From Salmonella enterica subsp. diarizonae (GTDB lineage: Bacteria > Pseudomonadota > Gammaproteobacteria > Enterobacterales > Enterobacteriaceae), in assembly GCF_008692785.1 (NCBI RefSeq), contig NZ_VXJV01000011.1, positions 1 through 55,579 of the forward strand: a stretch of 55,579 nt of DNA, in the 5' to 3' direction. This document shows positions 9,815 to 19,810 of this stretch, piece after piece (within the stretch, counting starts at the first letter, position 1; the number at the start of each line of letters is the position of its first letter). The notes beneath the pieces are model-generated. The model was given only the letters and a program-made list of their open reading frames with translations, was not told where the DNA came from and did not search any database. Both the position numbers and the translations under genes were made by a program.

Positions 9815-9844
9815 CTGCCGGATAGCGCTACGATTATCCGGCGC
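9815..9844. repeat. REP unit inside the argCBH operon (argB-argH gap)
   Basis: TGCCGGATAGCGCTACGATTATCCGGCG forms a REP palindrome in the 70-bp gap between argB and argH. Intra-operon REPs are known to stabilise upstream mRNA segments and can lower downstream expression. Confidence 0.75.
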
Positions 9845-9854
9845 ACAAAAATAG

Positions 9855-10631
9855 TTAAGCCAGAATACGCGTGCCAATCGGCGTACCATTAAACAGCGCT
9901 GGCAATTGTTCCGCATGACGCCAGGAAGCGATATCCACCGGGCGACCCAGCGCCCTCGCAGCATCGAGAGCCGCATTCACTTTCACAATCATACCGTCGG
10001 TAATAATGCCCTGGTCGATAAGCTGCTCTGCTTTGGACGCCGTCATTTCAGCGATACGCTGGCCTTTGCCGTCCAGAATACCGCTCACGTCAGAAAGCAG
10101 GATCAGATCGGCCCCCAGCGTCGCCGCCAGCGCGGTTGCCGCCTGATCGGCGTTGACGTTCATCAGTTGGCCGTCGTCTGTTACGCCAATGGAGCTGACT
10201 ACCGGCAGAAAGCCGTTTTCCAGCAATGTGTTAATCAGCTTCGGCGACCCCGGCTGCGCCAGCCCGACGTGGCCTAACGCTTCATCGAGTTGAGTCACTT
10301 TTACGCTGTTGCCATCGCCCAGAAACAGACCAACAGAGGCGATATGGTGTTTCTTCGCCCAGGCCAGCAGGGTTTTGTTAGCGGTTCCCGCCAGCGCCCC
10401 GGTAATGATGCCAATCTGATCGGCAGGCGTCACGCGCAGGCCGTCTTTCTTTTTCACTGGCAAATTAAGCCCTTTCATCAGCTCATCCACCACACAACCA
10501 CCACCGTGAACAACCACCAGCGCACGCTGATGGGACTCACGATAGTTGACCAGCGCGGTAAAAAGACGTTCCAGAGCCTCTTCGCTATCCAGTAATACGC
10601 CACCCAGCTTGATAATTAATGGATTCATCAT
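9855..10631 (-). CDS. argB: Acetylglutamate kinase ArgB
   Basis: Phosphorylates N-acetyl-L-glutamate with ATP, the second step of arginine synthesis. The 258 residues equal E. coli ArgB. The amino-acid-kinase signature IKLGG is at 6-10, the glycine loop VHGGG at about 41-45, and the C-terminal ATP-binding ITDGMIVKV near 210. It starts 7 bp after argC stops, so tight translational linkage in argCBH is expected. No ArgR-type feedback extension is seen, in line with the arginine-insensitive short form. Confidence 0.96.
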   Translation of the reverse strand: MMNPLIIKLGGVLLDSEEALERLFTALVNYRESHQRALVVVHGGGCVVDELMKGLNLPVKKKDGLRVTPADQIGIITGALAGTANKTLLAWAKKHHIASVGLFLGDGNSVKVTQLDEALGHVGLAQPGSPKLINTLLENGFLPVVSSIGVTDDGQLMNVNADQAATALAATLGADLILLSDVSGILDGKGQRIAEMTASKAEQLIDQGIITDGMIVKVNAALDAARALGRPVDIASWRHAEQLPALFNGTPIGTRILA

Positions 10632-10638
10632 TTCACCC

Positions 10639-11643
10639 TTAAATAAGAGACTGCGTTTCAGCGAAGCCGAAACGAATATTAGCGCATTGCACCGCCTGCG
10701 CCGCTGCGCCTTTCAACAGGTTATCTTCGGTTGCCACCACAATCAGATGTTCGCCCTGGACGGCAAAACCAATATCACAGAACGGCAACCCGACGACGTT
10801 CTTTAACGCCGGAACGCCTTTGTCATACAGGCGCACCAGCGGTTTGTCGCCATAGGCTTTTTGCAACACGTCGGCGACCTGCACATGGGTTACGCCCGCT
10901 TTCAGGCGGCAGGTAATGGTTTCCAGAATCCCGCGAGGAAAATTCCCCAGATGCGGGGTGAAGATGACCTCCGCGCCCAGATGGGCGGCGATTTCCGGCT
11001 GATGACGATGCGTAAACACGCCATACGGTTGCAGACTCACTTCACAGAAACTGTTCGACATTGCCGCCTTGCGCCCCGCGCCGCTCACCCCGCTGGTGGC
11101 ATTAATTACTGGCCACTGCGTCAGCTCCAGAAGCCCACCGTCAATCAGCGGTTTTAGCGACAACTGCGCCGCGGTTGGATAACAACCAGGAACCGCAATC
11201 AGATTCGCCGCGTTCAGTTTATCGGCATTCCACTCCGCCAGACCGTACACCGCCTGTTCCAGCAGTTCAGGATACTGATGAGTAAATCTGTAATACTTTT
11301 CATAGAAGGCGCGATCATTTACCCGAAACGCGCCGGAAAGATCGAATACGACGCATCCGGCCTGTAAAAACTGCGGCGCCAGATCGTGGCTCACTTCATG
11401 CGCTGTCGCCAGGAACACCACATCAACATCTGCGCTAAAGTCACGCACATCCGACATCGGTTGCAATGGCAGATCAACAATCCCTTTTAACTGCGGATGT
11501 AAATCAGAAATTAACTTTCCTGCATCATTGCTTTGCGCTGAGACGGTCAAAGCGGTTATGGTCATATGTGGGTGGCGATTTACGTAGCTTACAAGCTCTG
11601 CGCCCGCATAACCGCTAGCGCCTACAATCAGCGTATTCAACAT
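10639..11643 (-). CDS. argC: N-acetyl-gamma-glutamyl-phosphate reductase ArgC
   Basis: NADPH-dependent reductase making N-acetylglutamate semialdehyde, third step of arginine synthesis. The 334 residues match E. coli. The nucleotide-binding GASGYAGAE is at 8-16 and the catalytic cysteine lies in VPGCYPTA near 154. First gene of argCBH; the leader 11644-11731 is shared with divergent argE and holds ARG boxes. Confidence 0.96.
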   Translation of the reverse strand: MLNTLIVGASGYAGAELVSYVNRHPHMTITALTVSAQSNDAGKLISDLHPQLKGIVDLPLQPMSDVRDFSADVDVVFLATAHEVSHDLAPQFLQAGCVVFDLSGAFRVNDRAFYEKYYRFTHQYPELLEQAVYGLAEWNADKLNAANLIAVPGCYPTAAQLSLKPLIDGGLLELTQWPVINATSGVSGAGRKAAMSNSFCEVSLQPYGVFTHRHQPEIAAHLGAEVIFTPHLGNFPRGILETITCRLKAGVTHVQVADVLQKAYGDKPLVRLYDKGVPALKNVVGLPFCDIGFAVQGEHLIVVATEDNLLKGAAAQAVQCANIRFGFAETQSLI

Positions 11644-11666
11644 CGGGTTCCTTTATGCTCAACGTT

Positions 11667-11705
11667 AGTGTATTTTTATTCACAATTAATGCATGAATAT
11701 TGATA
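11667..11705. promoter_or_regulatory. ArgR operator (two ARG boxes) between argC and argE
   Basis: AGTGTATTTTTATTCACA (11667-11684) closely fits the 18-bp ARG box palindrome with TNTATTTTTATTCA symmetry. A second, weaker box AATGCATGAATATTGATA (11688-11705) follows after 3 bp, the usual spacing for a hexameric ArgR. The site lies between divergent argC and argE and should repress both with arginine bound. Confidence 0.85.
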
Positions 11706-11731
11706 CTATCATGACCTGAGGTGTGTCAACA

Positions 11732-12883
11732 ATGAAAAACGTTTTACCGCCATTTATCGAGATTTACCGCGCTCTGATTGCCACACCATCGATAAGCGCA
11801 ACCGAAGAATCCCTGGATCAAAGTAATGCGTCTTTAATCACTTTGCTTGCAGGCTGGTTCAGCGAACTTGGTTTCAACGTAGAGGTTCAACCGGTTCCGG
11901 GAACGCGAAACAAATTTAATATGCTCGCCAGCACCGGACATGGCGCGGGCGGTTTGCTGCTGGCCGGTCATACCGATACGGTTCCCTTTGATGACGGACG
12001 CTGGACGCGCGACCCGTTCACGCTGACCGAGCACGACAACAAGCTCTATGGCCTGGGCACTGCGGATATGAAAGGCTTCTTCGCTTTTATTCTGGACGCG
12101 CTACGTGACGTTGACGTAACACAACTGAAAAAGCCGCTCTACATTTTGGCGACCGCCGATGAAGAGACCAGCATGGCCGGGGCGCGTTATTTTTCCGAAA
12201 CCACGGCATTACGTCCGGACTGCGCAATCATTGGCGAACCGACATCTTTGCAACCGGTACGCGCACACAAAGGGCATATCTCTAATGTCGTTCGCGTCCT
12301 GGGCCAGTCCGGTCACTCCAGCGATCCGGCGCGTGGGGTTAACGCCATTGAACTGATGCACGATGCGGTTGGCCGTATCATGCAACTGCGTGACGCGCTG
12401 AAAGCGCGATATCACTACGAGGCGTTTACCGTTCCATATCCAACGCTGAACCTGGGCCATATCCACGGCGGCGATGCCTCAAACCGCATCTGCGCCTGCT
12501 GTGAACTACATATGGATATTCGTCCACTGCCGGGCATGACGTTAAACGACCTCAATGGATTGCTTAACGACGCGCTGGCCCCCGTAAGCGAACGCTGGCC
12601 GGGCCGCCTGACGGTGGCAGAATTACATCCGCCGATTCCGGGCTACGAGTGTCCACCGGACCACCAACTGGTTGAAGTAGTAGAAAAACTGTTGGGTACG
12701 AAAACCGACGTGGTGAACTACTGTACTGAAGCACCGTTTATTCAGACATTATGTCCAACGCTGGTGCTCGGTCCTGGCTCAATTAATCAGGCCCATCAGC
12801 CGGATGAATATCTCGAAACGCGTTTTATTAAGCCCACCCGGGAATTAATTACCCAGGTAGTACACCATTTTTGCTGGCATTAA
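11732..12883 (+). CDS. argE: Acetylornithine deacetylase ArgE
   Basis: Zinc peptidase-family (M20) enzyme hydrolysing N-acetylornithine to ornithine and acetate. The ATG at 11732 gives 383 residues, equal to E. coli; a GTG three codons upstream gives a longer version and was rejected. Metal-site motifs are visible: GHTDTVP near 79-85, GTADMKG near 110-116 and the catalytic/metal DEETSMAG near 142-149. The C-terminal ligand region (INQAHQPDE) is near 352-360. It is divergent from argCBH and shares the ARG boxes. Confidence 0.96.
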   Translation: MKNVLPPFIEIYRALIATPSISATEESLDQSNASLITLLAGWFSELGFNVEVQPVPGTRNKFNMLASTGHGAGGLLLAGHTDTVPFDDGRWTRDPFTLTEHDNKLYGLGTADMKGFFAFILDALRDVDVTQLKKPLYILATADEETSMAGARYFSETTALRPDCAIIGEPTSLQPVRAHKGHISNVVRVLGQSGHSSDPARGVNAIELMHDAVGRIMQLRDALKARYHYEAFTVPYPTLNLGHIHGGDASNRICACCELHMDIRPLPGMTLNDLNGLLNDALAPVSERWPGRLTVAELHPPIPGYECPPDHQLVEVVEKLLGTKTDVVNYCTEAPFIQTLCPTLVLGPGSINQAHQPDEYLETRFIKPTRELITQVVHHFCWH

Positions 12884-12925
12884 TGCATATTGCTCGGTAG
12901 CGCTATGTTTATCGGGCCAGAATCC

Positions 12926-12965
12926 ACCTGTTGCCGGATTAGTGTAGTGTCATCCGGCAACAGGT
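12926..12965. repeat. Perfect 14-bp inverted repeat (REP-like) downstream of argE
   Basis: Arms ACCTGTTGCCGGAT (12926-12939) and ATCCGGCAACAGGT (12952-12965) are exactly complementary with a 12-nt loop. The GTTGCCGGAT core is REP-like. A T6 run comes only about 10 nt later, so it is not a classical terminator, but it could end or stabilise the argE transcript. The gene-free stretch 12884-13285 otherwise holds a CCACG/CGTGG hairpin (13081-13099), an ERIC element and the ppc promoter region, whose boxes I could not fix. Confidence 0.75.
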
Positions 12966-13132
12966 CATTACCATGTTTTTTACATTTCCATAAGCAATGC
13001 TTATTTGATTCGGTATGAATTAAATAACGTAAATTATCGCCATTTTTTCGTTTGCTGAACCGATTTCGCAGTAATTGACGCCACGGGTTTTACGTGGCTT
13101 TATAAAGATGAGAAGTGATGTGAAAAAGCTTG

Positions 13133-13253
13133 GTCCGAAAGATTTCGCGTTGCGGCAAGACGGCAAACGAGCACATCCCAGGGAGCTTACATAAGTAAGT
13201 GACCTGGGTGGGAGAGCGCAGCCAACGCCGCCGCAGCGTGAAAGATGCAGGAC
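13133..13253. repeat. ERIC element upstream of ppc
   Basis: The central CAGGGAGCTTACATAAGTAAGTGACCTGG (13177-13206, split here by its symmetry centre) matches the ERIC consensus palindrome, including the segment used for ERIC2 primers (AAGTAAGTGAC). The flanks, GTCCGAAAGATTTCGCG on the left and CGTGAAAGATGCAGGAC on the right, form an imperfect terminal inverted repeat. Length is about 121 bp. It ends 32 bp before the ppc ATG, so it probably lies in the ppc 5' leader or promoter-proximal region. Confidence 0.88.
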
Positions 13254-13285
13254 AATTACAACAGAGATGGGGTGTCTGGGATCAT

Positions 13286-15937
13286 ATGAACGAACAATAT
13301 TCCGCGTTGCGTAGTAATGTCAGTATGCTCGGCAAGGTGCTGGGAGAAACCATCAAGGATGCGCTGGGAGAGCACATTCTTGATCGCGTAGAAACAATCC
13401 GTAAGCTATCCAAATCTTCACGCGCCGGCAATGAAGCTAATCGCCAGGAGCTGCTCACCACGCTACAAAATTTGTCTAACGACGAGCTGCTGCCAGTTGC
13501 GCGCGCGTTTAGTCAGTTCCTGAACCTGGCCAATACTGCCGAGCAATACCACAGCATTTCGCCAAAAGGCGAAGCTGCCAGCAACCCGGAAGTGATTGCC
13601 CGCACTCTGCGTAAACTGAAAAACCAACCGGACCTCAACGACGCAACCATCAAAAAAGCGGTAGAGACGCTGTCTCTGGAGTTGGTGCTGACCGCCCACC
13701 CGACAGAAATTACCCGCCGTACGCTTATTCACAAGATGGGTGAAATCAACAACTGTCTAAAACAGCTTGATAATACCGATATCGCCGACTACGAACGCCA
13801 CCAGGTGATGCGTCGCCTGCGCCAGTTGATTGCCCAATCCTGGCATACGGATGAAATCCGCAAGCAGCGTCCAAGCCCGGTGGATGAAGCCAAATGGGGC
13901 TTCGCCGTGGTAGAAAACAGCCTGTGGCAGGGCGTACCTAACTATCTGCGTGAACTGAACGAACAACTGGAAGAAAATCTTGGCTACAAATTGCCGGTGG
14001 ATTTTGTGCCGGTACGTTTTACCTCCTGGATGGGCGGCGACCGTGACGGCAACCCGAACGTGACGGCGGATATCACCCGCCACGTACTCTTGTTAAGCCG
14101 CTGGAAAGCCACCGATCTGTTCCTGAAAGACATTCATGTTCTGGTATCAGAACTGTCGATGGTCGACGCCACGCCGGAGCTGCTGGCGTTAGTGGGCGAA
14201 GAAGGCGCGTCTGAACCGTATCGCTATCTGATGAAAAAATTGCGCGCCCGTCTGATGGCGACCCAGTCCTGGCTGGAAGCGCGTCTGAAAGGTGAGAAAC
14301 TGCCCAAACCGGCTGGTCTGCTGACGCAAAACGAGCAGCTCTGGGAGCCACTTTACGCCTGCTATCAGTCGCTACAGGCCTGCGGCATGGGCATTATCGC
14401 CAACGGCGAGTTGCTCGATACGCTCCGCCGCGTGAAGTGTTTCGGCGTACCGCTGGTGCGTATTGATATTCGCCAGGAGAGCACCCGCCATACCGAAGCA
14501 CTGGGCGAAATTACCCGCTACCTTGGTATTGGTGACTACGAAAGCTGGTCGGAAGCCGACAAGCAGGCCTTCCTGATCCGCGAGCTGAACTCCAAACGTC
14601 CGCTGCTGCCGCGTAACTGGGAGCCGAGCAACGATACCCGCGAAGTGCTTGAAACCTGCAAGGTCATTGCCGAAGCGCCGAAAGGGTCGATCGCCGCCTA
14701 CGTGATTTCAATGGCGAAAACGCCGTCTGACGTGCTGGCTGTGCATCTACTGCTGAAAGAGGCAGGTATCGGCTTTGCCATGCCGGTCGCGCCGCTGTTT
14801 GAAACTCTTGACGACCTGAACAATGCCGACGACGTGATGACTCAGTTGTTGAATATCGACTGGTATCGCGGGCTGATTCAGGGTAAGCAGATGGTAATGA
14901 TCGGCTACTCCGACTCGGCAAAAGACGCCGGAGTCATGGCCGCGTCATGGGCGCAGTATCAGGCGCAGGACGCACTGATCAAAACCTGTGAAAAAGCCGG
15001 TATCGAGCTAACCCTCTTCCACGGTCGCGGCGGCTCTATTGGCCGTGGCGGCGCGCCAGCCCACGCGGCGCTGCTTTCGCAACCACCGGGCAGCCTGAAA
15101 GGCGGTCTGCGCGTGACCGAGCAGGGTGAGATGATCCGCTTCAAATACGGCCTGCCGGAAGTCACCGTCAGCAGCCTGTCGCTCTACACCAGCGCAATTC
15201 TGGAAGCAAACCTGCTGCCGCCGCCGGAACCGAAAGACGGCTGGCGTCATATTATGGATGAGCTTTCTGTGATCTCTTGCGAAACGTACCGTGGCTACGT
15301 GCGCGAAAATAAAGACTTTGTGCCGTACTTCCGCTCCGCGACGCCGGAACAAGAGCTGGGCAAATTGCCGCTCGGCTCACGTCCAGCGAAACGTCGTCCA
15401 ACCGGCGGCGTCGAATCGCTGCGCGCGATTCCGTGGATCTTCGCCTGGACGCAAAACCGCCTGATGCTACCAGCCTGGCTGGGCGCGGGTACTGCGCTGC
15501 AAAAAGTGGTGGAGGATGGTAAACAAAGTGAACTGGAAGCCATGTGTCGCGACTGGCCGTTCTTCTCCACGCGTCTTGGAATGCTGGAGATGGTGTTCTC
15601 GAAAGCCGACCTGTGGCTGGCCGACTATTACGATCAGCGCCTGGTGGCGAAAACGCTATGGCCGCTGGGCAAAGAGCTACGAGACCTGCTGGAAGAGGAC
15701 ATTAAAGTGGTGCTGGCGATTGCCAACGACTCGCACCTGATGGCCGACTTACCGTGGATTGCGGAGTCCATTCAGTTAAGAAATGTTTATACCGATCCTT
15801 TAAACGTGTTGCAGGCGGAGTTGCTGCATCGTTCCCGTCTGACTGAAGAGCAGGGAAAATCGCCCGATCCTCGCGTTGAACAGGCGTTGATGGTCACGAT
15901 TGCGGGCGTCGCCGCTGGTATGCGCAACACCGGCTAA
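13286..15937 (+). CDS. ppc: Phosphoenolpyruvate carboxylase Ppc
   Basis: Anaplerotic enzyme forming oxaloacetate from PEP and bicarbonate; a homotetramer activated by acetyl-CoA and inhibited by aspartate. The ATG at 13286 gives 883 residues, equal to E. coli; an upstream in-frame extension to 13199 runs through the ERIC repeat and was rejected. The catalytic His lies in TAHPTEI near 138, and the second signature [11 protein letters not shown] near 579-589 contains the key arginine. The conserved C-terminus MRNTG is present. Confidence 0.96.
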   Translation: MNEQYSALRSNVSMLGKVLGETIKDALGEHILDRVETIRKLSKSSRAGNEANRQELLTTLQNLSNDELLPVARAFSQFLNLANTAEQYHSISPKGEAASNPEVIARTLRKLKNQPDLNDATIKKAVETLSLELVLTAHPTEITRRTLIHKMGEINNCLKQLDNTDIADYERHQVMRRLRQLIAQSWHTDEIRKQRPSPVDEAKWGFAVVENSLWQGVPNYLRELNEQLEENLGYKLPVDFVPVRFTSWMGGDRDGNPNVTADITRHVLLLSRWKATDLFLKDIHVLVSELSMVDATPELLALVGEEGASEPYRYLMKKLRARLMATQSWLEARLKGEKLPKPAGLLTQNEQLWEPLYACYQSLQACGMGIIANGELLDTLRRVKCFGVPLVRIDIRQESTRHTEALGEITRYLGIGDYESWSEADKQAFLIRELNSKRPLLPRNWEPSNDTREVLETCKVIAEAPKGSIAAYVISMAKTPSDVLAVHLLLKEAGIGFAMPVAPLFETLDDLNNADDVMTQLLNIDWYRGLIQGKQMVMIGYSDSAKDAGVMAASWAQYQAQDALIKTCEKAGIELTLFHGRGGSIGRGGAPAHAALLSQPPGSLKGGLRVTEQGEMIRFKYGLPEVTVSSLSLYTSAILEANLLPPPEPKDGWRHIMDELSVISCETYRGYVRENKDFVPYFRSATPEQELGKLPLGSRPAKRRPTGGVESLRAIPWIFAWTQNRLMLPAWLGAGTALQKVVEDGKQSELEAMCRDWPFFSTRLGMLEMVFSKADLWLADYYDQRLVAKTLWPLGKELRDLLEEDIKVVLAIANDSHLMADLPWIAESIQLRNVYTDPLNVLQAELLHRSRLTEEQGKSPDPRVEQALMVTIAGVAAGMRNTG

Positions 15938-15949
15938 CGCGAAAAGAAA

Positions 15950-15980
15950 GCCGCCCTCATGCGATTAAGCAGGGGGCGGC
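15950..15980 (+). terminator. Weak hairpin after ppc
   Basis: GCCGCCCT and GGGGGCGGC pair around a 14-nt loop just after the ppc stop. No T-tract follows, so it is either a Rho-linked 3' end or an mRNA-stabilising hairpin. Confidence 0.45.
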
Positions 15981-16085
15981 ATGAAATACTGCTGTCATAA
16001 TCGTCGTTTTTTCAATATATTCCTGTCTGCATTTTATGCATCTATAAATCTTTCTTAGCAAAACGCGCGGCATAAAGCAGGTTTG

Positions 16086-16102
16086 CTTCAGATTCTTTTA
16101 AG
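16086..16102 (+). promoter_or_regulatory. Candidate PmrA box upstream of eptC
   Basis: CTTCAG-ATTCT-TTTAAG matches the PmrA direct-repeat consensus YTTAAK-N5-YTTAAK at 11 of 12 positions and lies 46 bp before the eptC start. A TACGAT -10-like box sits at 16125-16130. From published Salmonella work recalled here, cptA/eptC is PmrA-regulated, which supports the site. Confidence 0.6.
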
Positions 16103-16148
16103 GTTCAGGCGCTACGTTTGGCGCTACGATTAAAGACAGGCTCTCATT

Positions 16149-17882
16149 ATGCAATCCACATTACTCCAGACTAAACCCGCGTTTAGCTGGAAAGCCCTGG
16201 GTTGGGCACTCCTTTACTTTTGGTTCTTTTCCACCCTCCTGCAGGCCATTATTTATCTCACCGGATACAGCGGGACAAACGGCCTGCGGGATTCGCTACT
16301 GTACAGCTCACTGTGGCTGATCCCCGTCTTTCTGTTTCCAGGCCGCATCCGACTCATTGCCGCCGTCATTGGCGTCGTACTCTGGGCCGCCTCGCTGGCG
16401 GCGCTGAGCTATTACGTGATCTACGGGCAGGAGTTCTCACAAAGCGTGCTGTTTGTGATGTTTGAAACCAATGCCAATGAAGCCAGCGAATATTTAAGCC
16501 AATATTTCAGTCTGAAAATTGTTCTTGTCGCGCTGGCTTATACGGTGGCGGCGATTTTGCTGTGGACACGTCTGCGCCCGGTTTATATTCCATCGCCCTG
16601 GCGTTATCTGGTGTCGTTTGCCCTGCTGTACGGGCTGATCCTGCATCCCATCGCGATGAATACCTTTATCAAGCATAAGTCGATGGAGAAAACGCTGGAT
16701 AGCCTGGCGTCACGAATGGAACCCGCCGCGCCGTGGCAGTTTATCTCTGGCTACTACCAGTATCATCGCCAGCTCACCTCGCTGAATAATCTGCTGAATG
16801 AAAACGACGCCCTGCCGCCGCTGGCTAACTTCAAAGACCACTCCGGCGATGCGCCACGCACGCTGGTACTGGTGATTGGCGAATCGACCCAGCGTGGCCG
16901 TATGAGCCTGTACGGTTATCCGCGCGAAACCACGCCGGAACTGGACGCGCTGCATAAAACCGATCCCGGGCTGACCGTGTTTAATAATGTGGTGACTTCG
17001 CGACCTTACACCATTGAGATTCTGCAACAGGCGCTAACGTTCGCGGACGAAAAGAACCCGGACTGGTATCTGACGAAGCCATCGCTGATGAATATGATGA
17101 AACAGGCCGGGTATAAAACCTTCTGGATCACTAACCAGCAGACGATGACGGCGCGTAATACCATGCTGACCGTGTTCTCTAAGCAGACTGATAAGCAGTT
17201 CTATATGAACCAGCAGCGCACTCAAAGCGCACGCGAATATGACAGCAACGTGCTGGCGCCGTTTAAAGCGGTGTTAGCCGACCCGGCGCCCAAAAAATTC
17301 ATTATTGTGCATCTGCTGGGAACGCACATTAAGTACAAGTTCCGCTATCCGGAAAACCAGGGCAAGTTTGATGGTAAAACCGACCATGTTCCGCCGGGAT
17401 TAAGCAATGACGAACTGGAATCGTATAACGATTACGACAACGCGAATCTGTATAACGACTATGTTGTCGCCAGCCTGATTAAGGACTATAAAGCGACCGA
17501 TCCGAACGGTTTCCTGCTCTACTTCTCCGATCACGGTGAAGAAGTGTATGACACGCCGCCGCATAAAACGCAGGGACGGAACGAAGATTCGCCAACCCGT
17601 CATATGTATACGGTGCCGTTTCTGCTGTGGACCTCAGAGAAATGGCAGGCGGCGCATCCGCGCGACTTCTCGCAGGATGTCGATCGTAAGTACAGTAGCT
17701 CCGAGCTTATCCATACCTGGTCTGACTTAGCGGGCCTGACCTATGATGGCTACGACCCGACGCGTTCCATCACCAGCCCGCAATTCAAAGCAACCACGCG
17801 CTGGATTGGCAACCCGTATAAGAAAAATGCGCTGATTGATTATGATACGTTGCCGTATGGCGATCAGCCTGGGAATCAGTAA
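16149..17882 (+). CDS. eptC: LPS-core phosphoethanolamine transferase EptC (CptA, YijP)
   Basis: Inner-membrane enzyme transferring phosphoethanolamine from phosphatidylethanolamine to a core heptose of LPS. The 577 residues match E. coli EptC. Four to five membrane helices occupy residues about 15-170, followed by a periplasmic sulfatase-like domain. The putative nucleophile is the threonine in GESTQRG near 247, and metal ligands lie in FSDHGEE near 460. The modification reduces negative surface charge and affects polymyxin and metal sensitivity. It lies between ppc and yijO with a PmrA-box-like site upstream. Confidence 0.93.
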   Translation: MQSTLLQTKPAFSWKALGWALLYFWFFSTLLQAIIYLTGYSGTNGLRDSLLYSSLWLIPVFLFPGRIRLIAAVIGVVLWAASLAALSYYVIYGQEFSQSVLFVMFETNANEASEYLSQYFSLKIVLVALAYTVAAILLWTRLRPVYIPSPWRYLVSFALLYGLILHPIAMNTFIKHKSMEKTLDSLASRMEPAAPWQFISGYYQYHRQLTSLNNLLNENDALPPLANFKDHSGDAPRTLVLVIGESTQRGRMSLYGYPRETTPELDALHKTDPGLTVFNNVVTSRPYTIEILQQALTFADEKNPDWYLTKPSLMNMMKQAGYKTFWITNQQTMTARNTMLTVFSKQTDKQFYMNQQRTQSAREYDSNVLAPFKAVLADPAPKKFIIVHLLGTHIKYKFRYPENQGKFDGKTDHVPPGLSNDELESYNDYDNANLYNDYVVASLIKDYKATDPNGFLLYFSDHGEEVYDTPPHKTQGRNEDSPTRHMYTVPFLLWTSEKWQAAHPRDFSQDVDRKYSSSELIHTWSDLAGLTYDGYDPTRSITSPQFKATTRWIGNPYKKNALIDYDTLPYGDQPGNQ

Positions 17883-17887
17883 CCGGT

Positions 17888-17990
17888 ATATTGCCCGATA
17901 GCGCTAACGCTTATCGGGCCTGGCGTTATTCTCTCCCGTAGGCCGGATAAGGCGCAGTTCAGCGCCACCATCCGGCAATAATCGCTTGAG
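17888..17990. repeat. BIME of two REP units between eptC and yijO
   Basis: A TTGCCCGATAGCGCTAACGCTTATCGGGC unit and a GTAGGCCGGATAAGGCGC...ATCCGGCAA unit lie head to head downstream of eptC. Confidence 0.8.
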
Positions 17991-18045
17991 GGCATCGGTT
18001 TTCGACGTTACTGTTTCCCCTGTTTGCTATCGGCAAGGGATTATC

Positions 18046-18882
18046 ATGTATCACGACGTCAGCCACCTTCTTTCCCGCCTCATCAACGGCCCGCAGCCGC
18101 TGCGTCAGATTTATTTTTCCAGCGCCAGCGGCCCAGCACCGGAACTGGCACATCAGGTTGATTTTCCGCGGCTGGAGATTGTGCTCGAGGGCGAGCTTAC
18201 TGACATAAGCATTACCGCCCCGCTCATTCCTTGCGATGTTCTCTACGTTCCGGCTGGCGGCTGGAACATCCCGCAATGGCAAACGCCCGTCACCACCCTG
18301 AGCATCCTGTTTGGCAAACAGCAGTTAGGTTTCAGCGTGGTCCACTGGGACGGTCAGCAGCATCAAAACCTCACGAAACAGCACGTTGCGCGCCGCGGCC
18401 CGCGTATCGGCTCTTTCCTGTTACAGACGCTTAATGAGATGCAGATGCAGCCGCAAGAGCAGCAAACGGCCAGATTGATTGTCGCCAGCCTGCTAAGCCA
18501 TTGCCGCGATCTGCTCGGCAGCCAAATCCAGACCGCCTCCCGCAGCCGCGCGCTTTTTGAAGCTATTAGGGAGTATATTGATGAGCGCTACGCCGCACCG
18601 TTGACGCGCGAATCGGTAGCGCAGGCGTTTTATATCTCGCCAAATTACCTCTCGCACTTGTTTCAGAAAACGGGAACCATCGGCTTTAACGAATACCTGA
18701 ACCATACGCGGCTGGAACACGCCAAAACGTTGCTGAAGGGTTATGACCTGAAAGTTAAAGAGGTGGCGCACCGCTGCGGCTTTGTCGACAGTAACTATTT
18801 CTGCCGCCTGTTTCGCAAAAATACGGAACGCTCGCCATCGGAGTATCGCCGCCAGTATCACAGCCAGCTAACGGAGAAATAA
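18046..18882 (+). CDS. yijO: YijO, AraC-family transcriptional regulator
   Basis: A 278-residue regulator with an N-terminal sensing domain (about 1-160, containing CDVLYVPAGGWN) and a C-terminal pair of helix-turn-helix motifs of AraC type. These are ESVAQAFYISPNYLSHLF near 203-220 and VKEVAHRCGFVDSNYFCRLFRK near 246-267. The ATG at 18046 was chosen over an upstream in-frame start at 17986 that runs into the BIME. The E. coli counterpart is YijO, of unknown effector. In K-12 it borders the frw/pfl genes; here its next neighbour is fsaB. Confidence 0.9.
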   Translation: MYHDVSHLLSRLINGPQPLRQIYFSSASGPAPELAHQVDFPRLEIVLEGELTDISITAPLIPCDVLYVPAGGWNIPQWQTPVTTLSILFGKQQLGFSVVHWDGQQHQNLTKQHVARRGPRIGSFLLQTLNEMQMQPQEQQTARLIVASLLSHCRDLLGSQIQTASRSRALFEAIREYIDERYAAPLTRESVAQAFYISPNYLSHLFQKTGTIGFNEYLNHTRLEHAKTLLKGYDLKVKEVAHRCGFVDSNYFCRLFRKNTERSPSEYRRQYHSQLTEK

Positions 18883-19010
18883 TCCACACTACAATAAAGA
18901 AAATGCAGTAGATAAAAGGCGCATTTACTGGATTATTGTAATATAAATGCAAAAAACTCACTCCCCCACAGGGCATACAACAGCACGTTACACGTTAATC
19001 ATCGCCAACT

Positions 19011-19026
19011 TGTGAAGTTAATCACA
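19011..19026. promoter_or_regulatory. Consensus CRP-cAMP site upstream of fsaB
   Basis: TGTGA-AGTTAA-TCACA is a perfect symmetric CRP core (10 of 10 half-site bases). It lies 110 bp before fsaB in a 254-bp gene-free stretch (18883-19136). A TTGTCA -35-like element is at 19067-19072. Further TCACA half-sites occur at 19041-19045 and 19070-19074. The fsaB-gldA pair is the only downstream candidate target. Confidence 0.75.
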
Positions 19027-19136
19027 CTTTACCAAGCACATCACATTTGTCCAGTTTTTGGCAGATTTGTCACATAGCGCATCCCGGCAACGCTCCTTTA
19101 TCCTGTCGATAACGAAAGCTCACGAAAGGAAAGACT

Positions 19137-19799
19137 ATGGAACTCTATCTGGATACCGCTAACGTGGCGGAAGTTGAACGTCTGGCGCGCATTTTCCCGA
19201 TTGCCGGCGTCACCACCAATCCGAGCATTGTGGCTGCCAGCAAAGAATCTGTCTGGGATGTGCTGCCCAGGCTGCAAAACGCCATCGGCGAAGAAGGCAC
19301 TTTATTTGCGCAGACCATGAGCCGCGACGCGAAAGGTATGGTGGAAGAAGCCAAACGACTGAATAACGCCATCCCCGGTATTGTGGTTAAAATTCCAGTG
19401 ACCGCCGAAGGTCTCGCGGCTATTAAACTGCTGAAAAAAGAAGGCATCGTGACGCTGGGCACCGCCGTCTACAGCGCATCCCAGGGCCTGCTGGCGGCGC
19501 TGGCGGGCGCAAAATATGTCGCTCCCTACGTCAACCGCGTTGATGCTCAGGGCGGTGATGGCATTCGTATGGTTCAGGAGCTGCAAACGCTACTGGAACG
19601 TCACGCGCCCGACAGTATGGTGTTGGCGGCCAGCTTTAAAACGCCGCGGCAGGCGCTGGATTGCTTACTGGCAGGTTGCCAGGCGATTACCCTTCCTTTA
19701 GATGTAGCGCAACAAATGCTCAATACGCCTGCGGTAGAGTCAGCAATAGAGAAGTTTGAGCAAGACTGGAAAAACGCTTTTGGTAATCTGAACCTGTAG
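19137..19799 (+). CDS. fsaB: Fructose-6-phosphate aldolase FsaB (TalC)
   Basis: Class I aldolase of the transaldolase family that cleaves fructose-6-phosphate to dihydroxyacetone and glyceraldehyde-3-phosphate in vitro. The 220 residues equal E. coli FsaB. The Schiff-base lysine is K85 in VVKIPVT, and the family motif TTNPSIV is at 26-32. It lies 11 bp ahead of gldA, so dihydroxyacetone chemistry is shared by the two products. A perfect CRP site upstream suggests catabolite control. Confidence 0.94.
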   Translation: MELYLDTANVAEVERLARIFPIAGVTTNPSIVAASKESVWDVLPRLQNAIGEEGTLFAQTMSRDAKGMVEEAKRLNNAIPGIVVKIPVTAEGLAAIKLLKKEGIVTLGTAVYSASQGLLAALAGAKYVAPYVNRVDAQGGDGIRMVQELQTLLERHAPDSMVLAASFKTPRQALDCLLAGCQAITLPLDVAQQMLNTPAVESAIEKFEQDWKNAFGNLNL

Positions 19800-19810
19800 G
19801 GGAGAAATGT

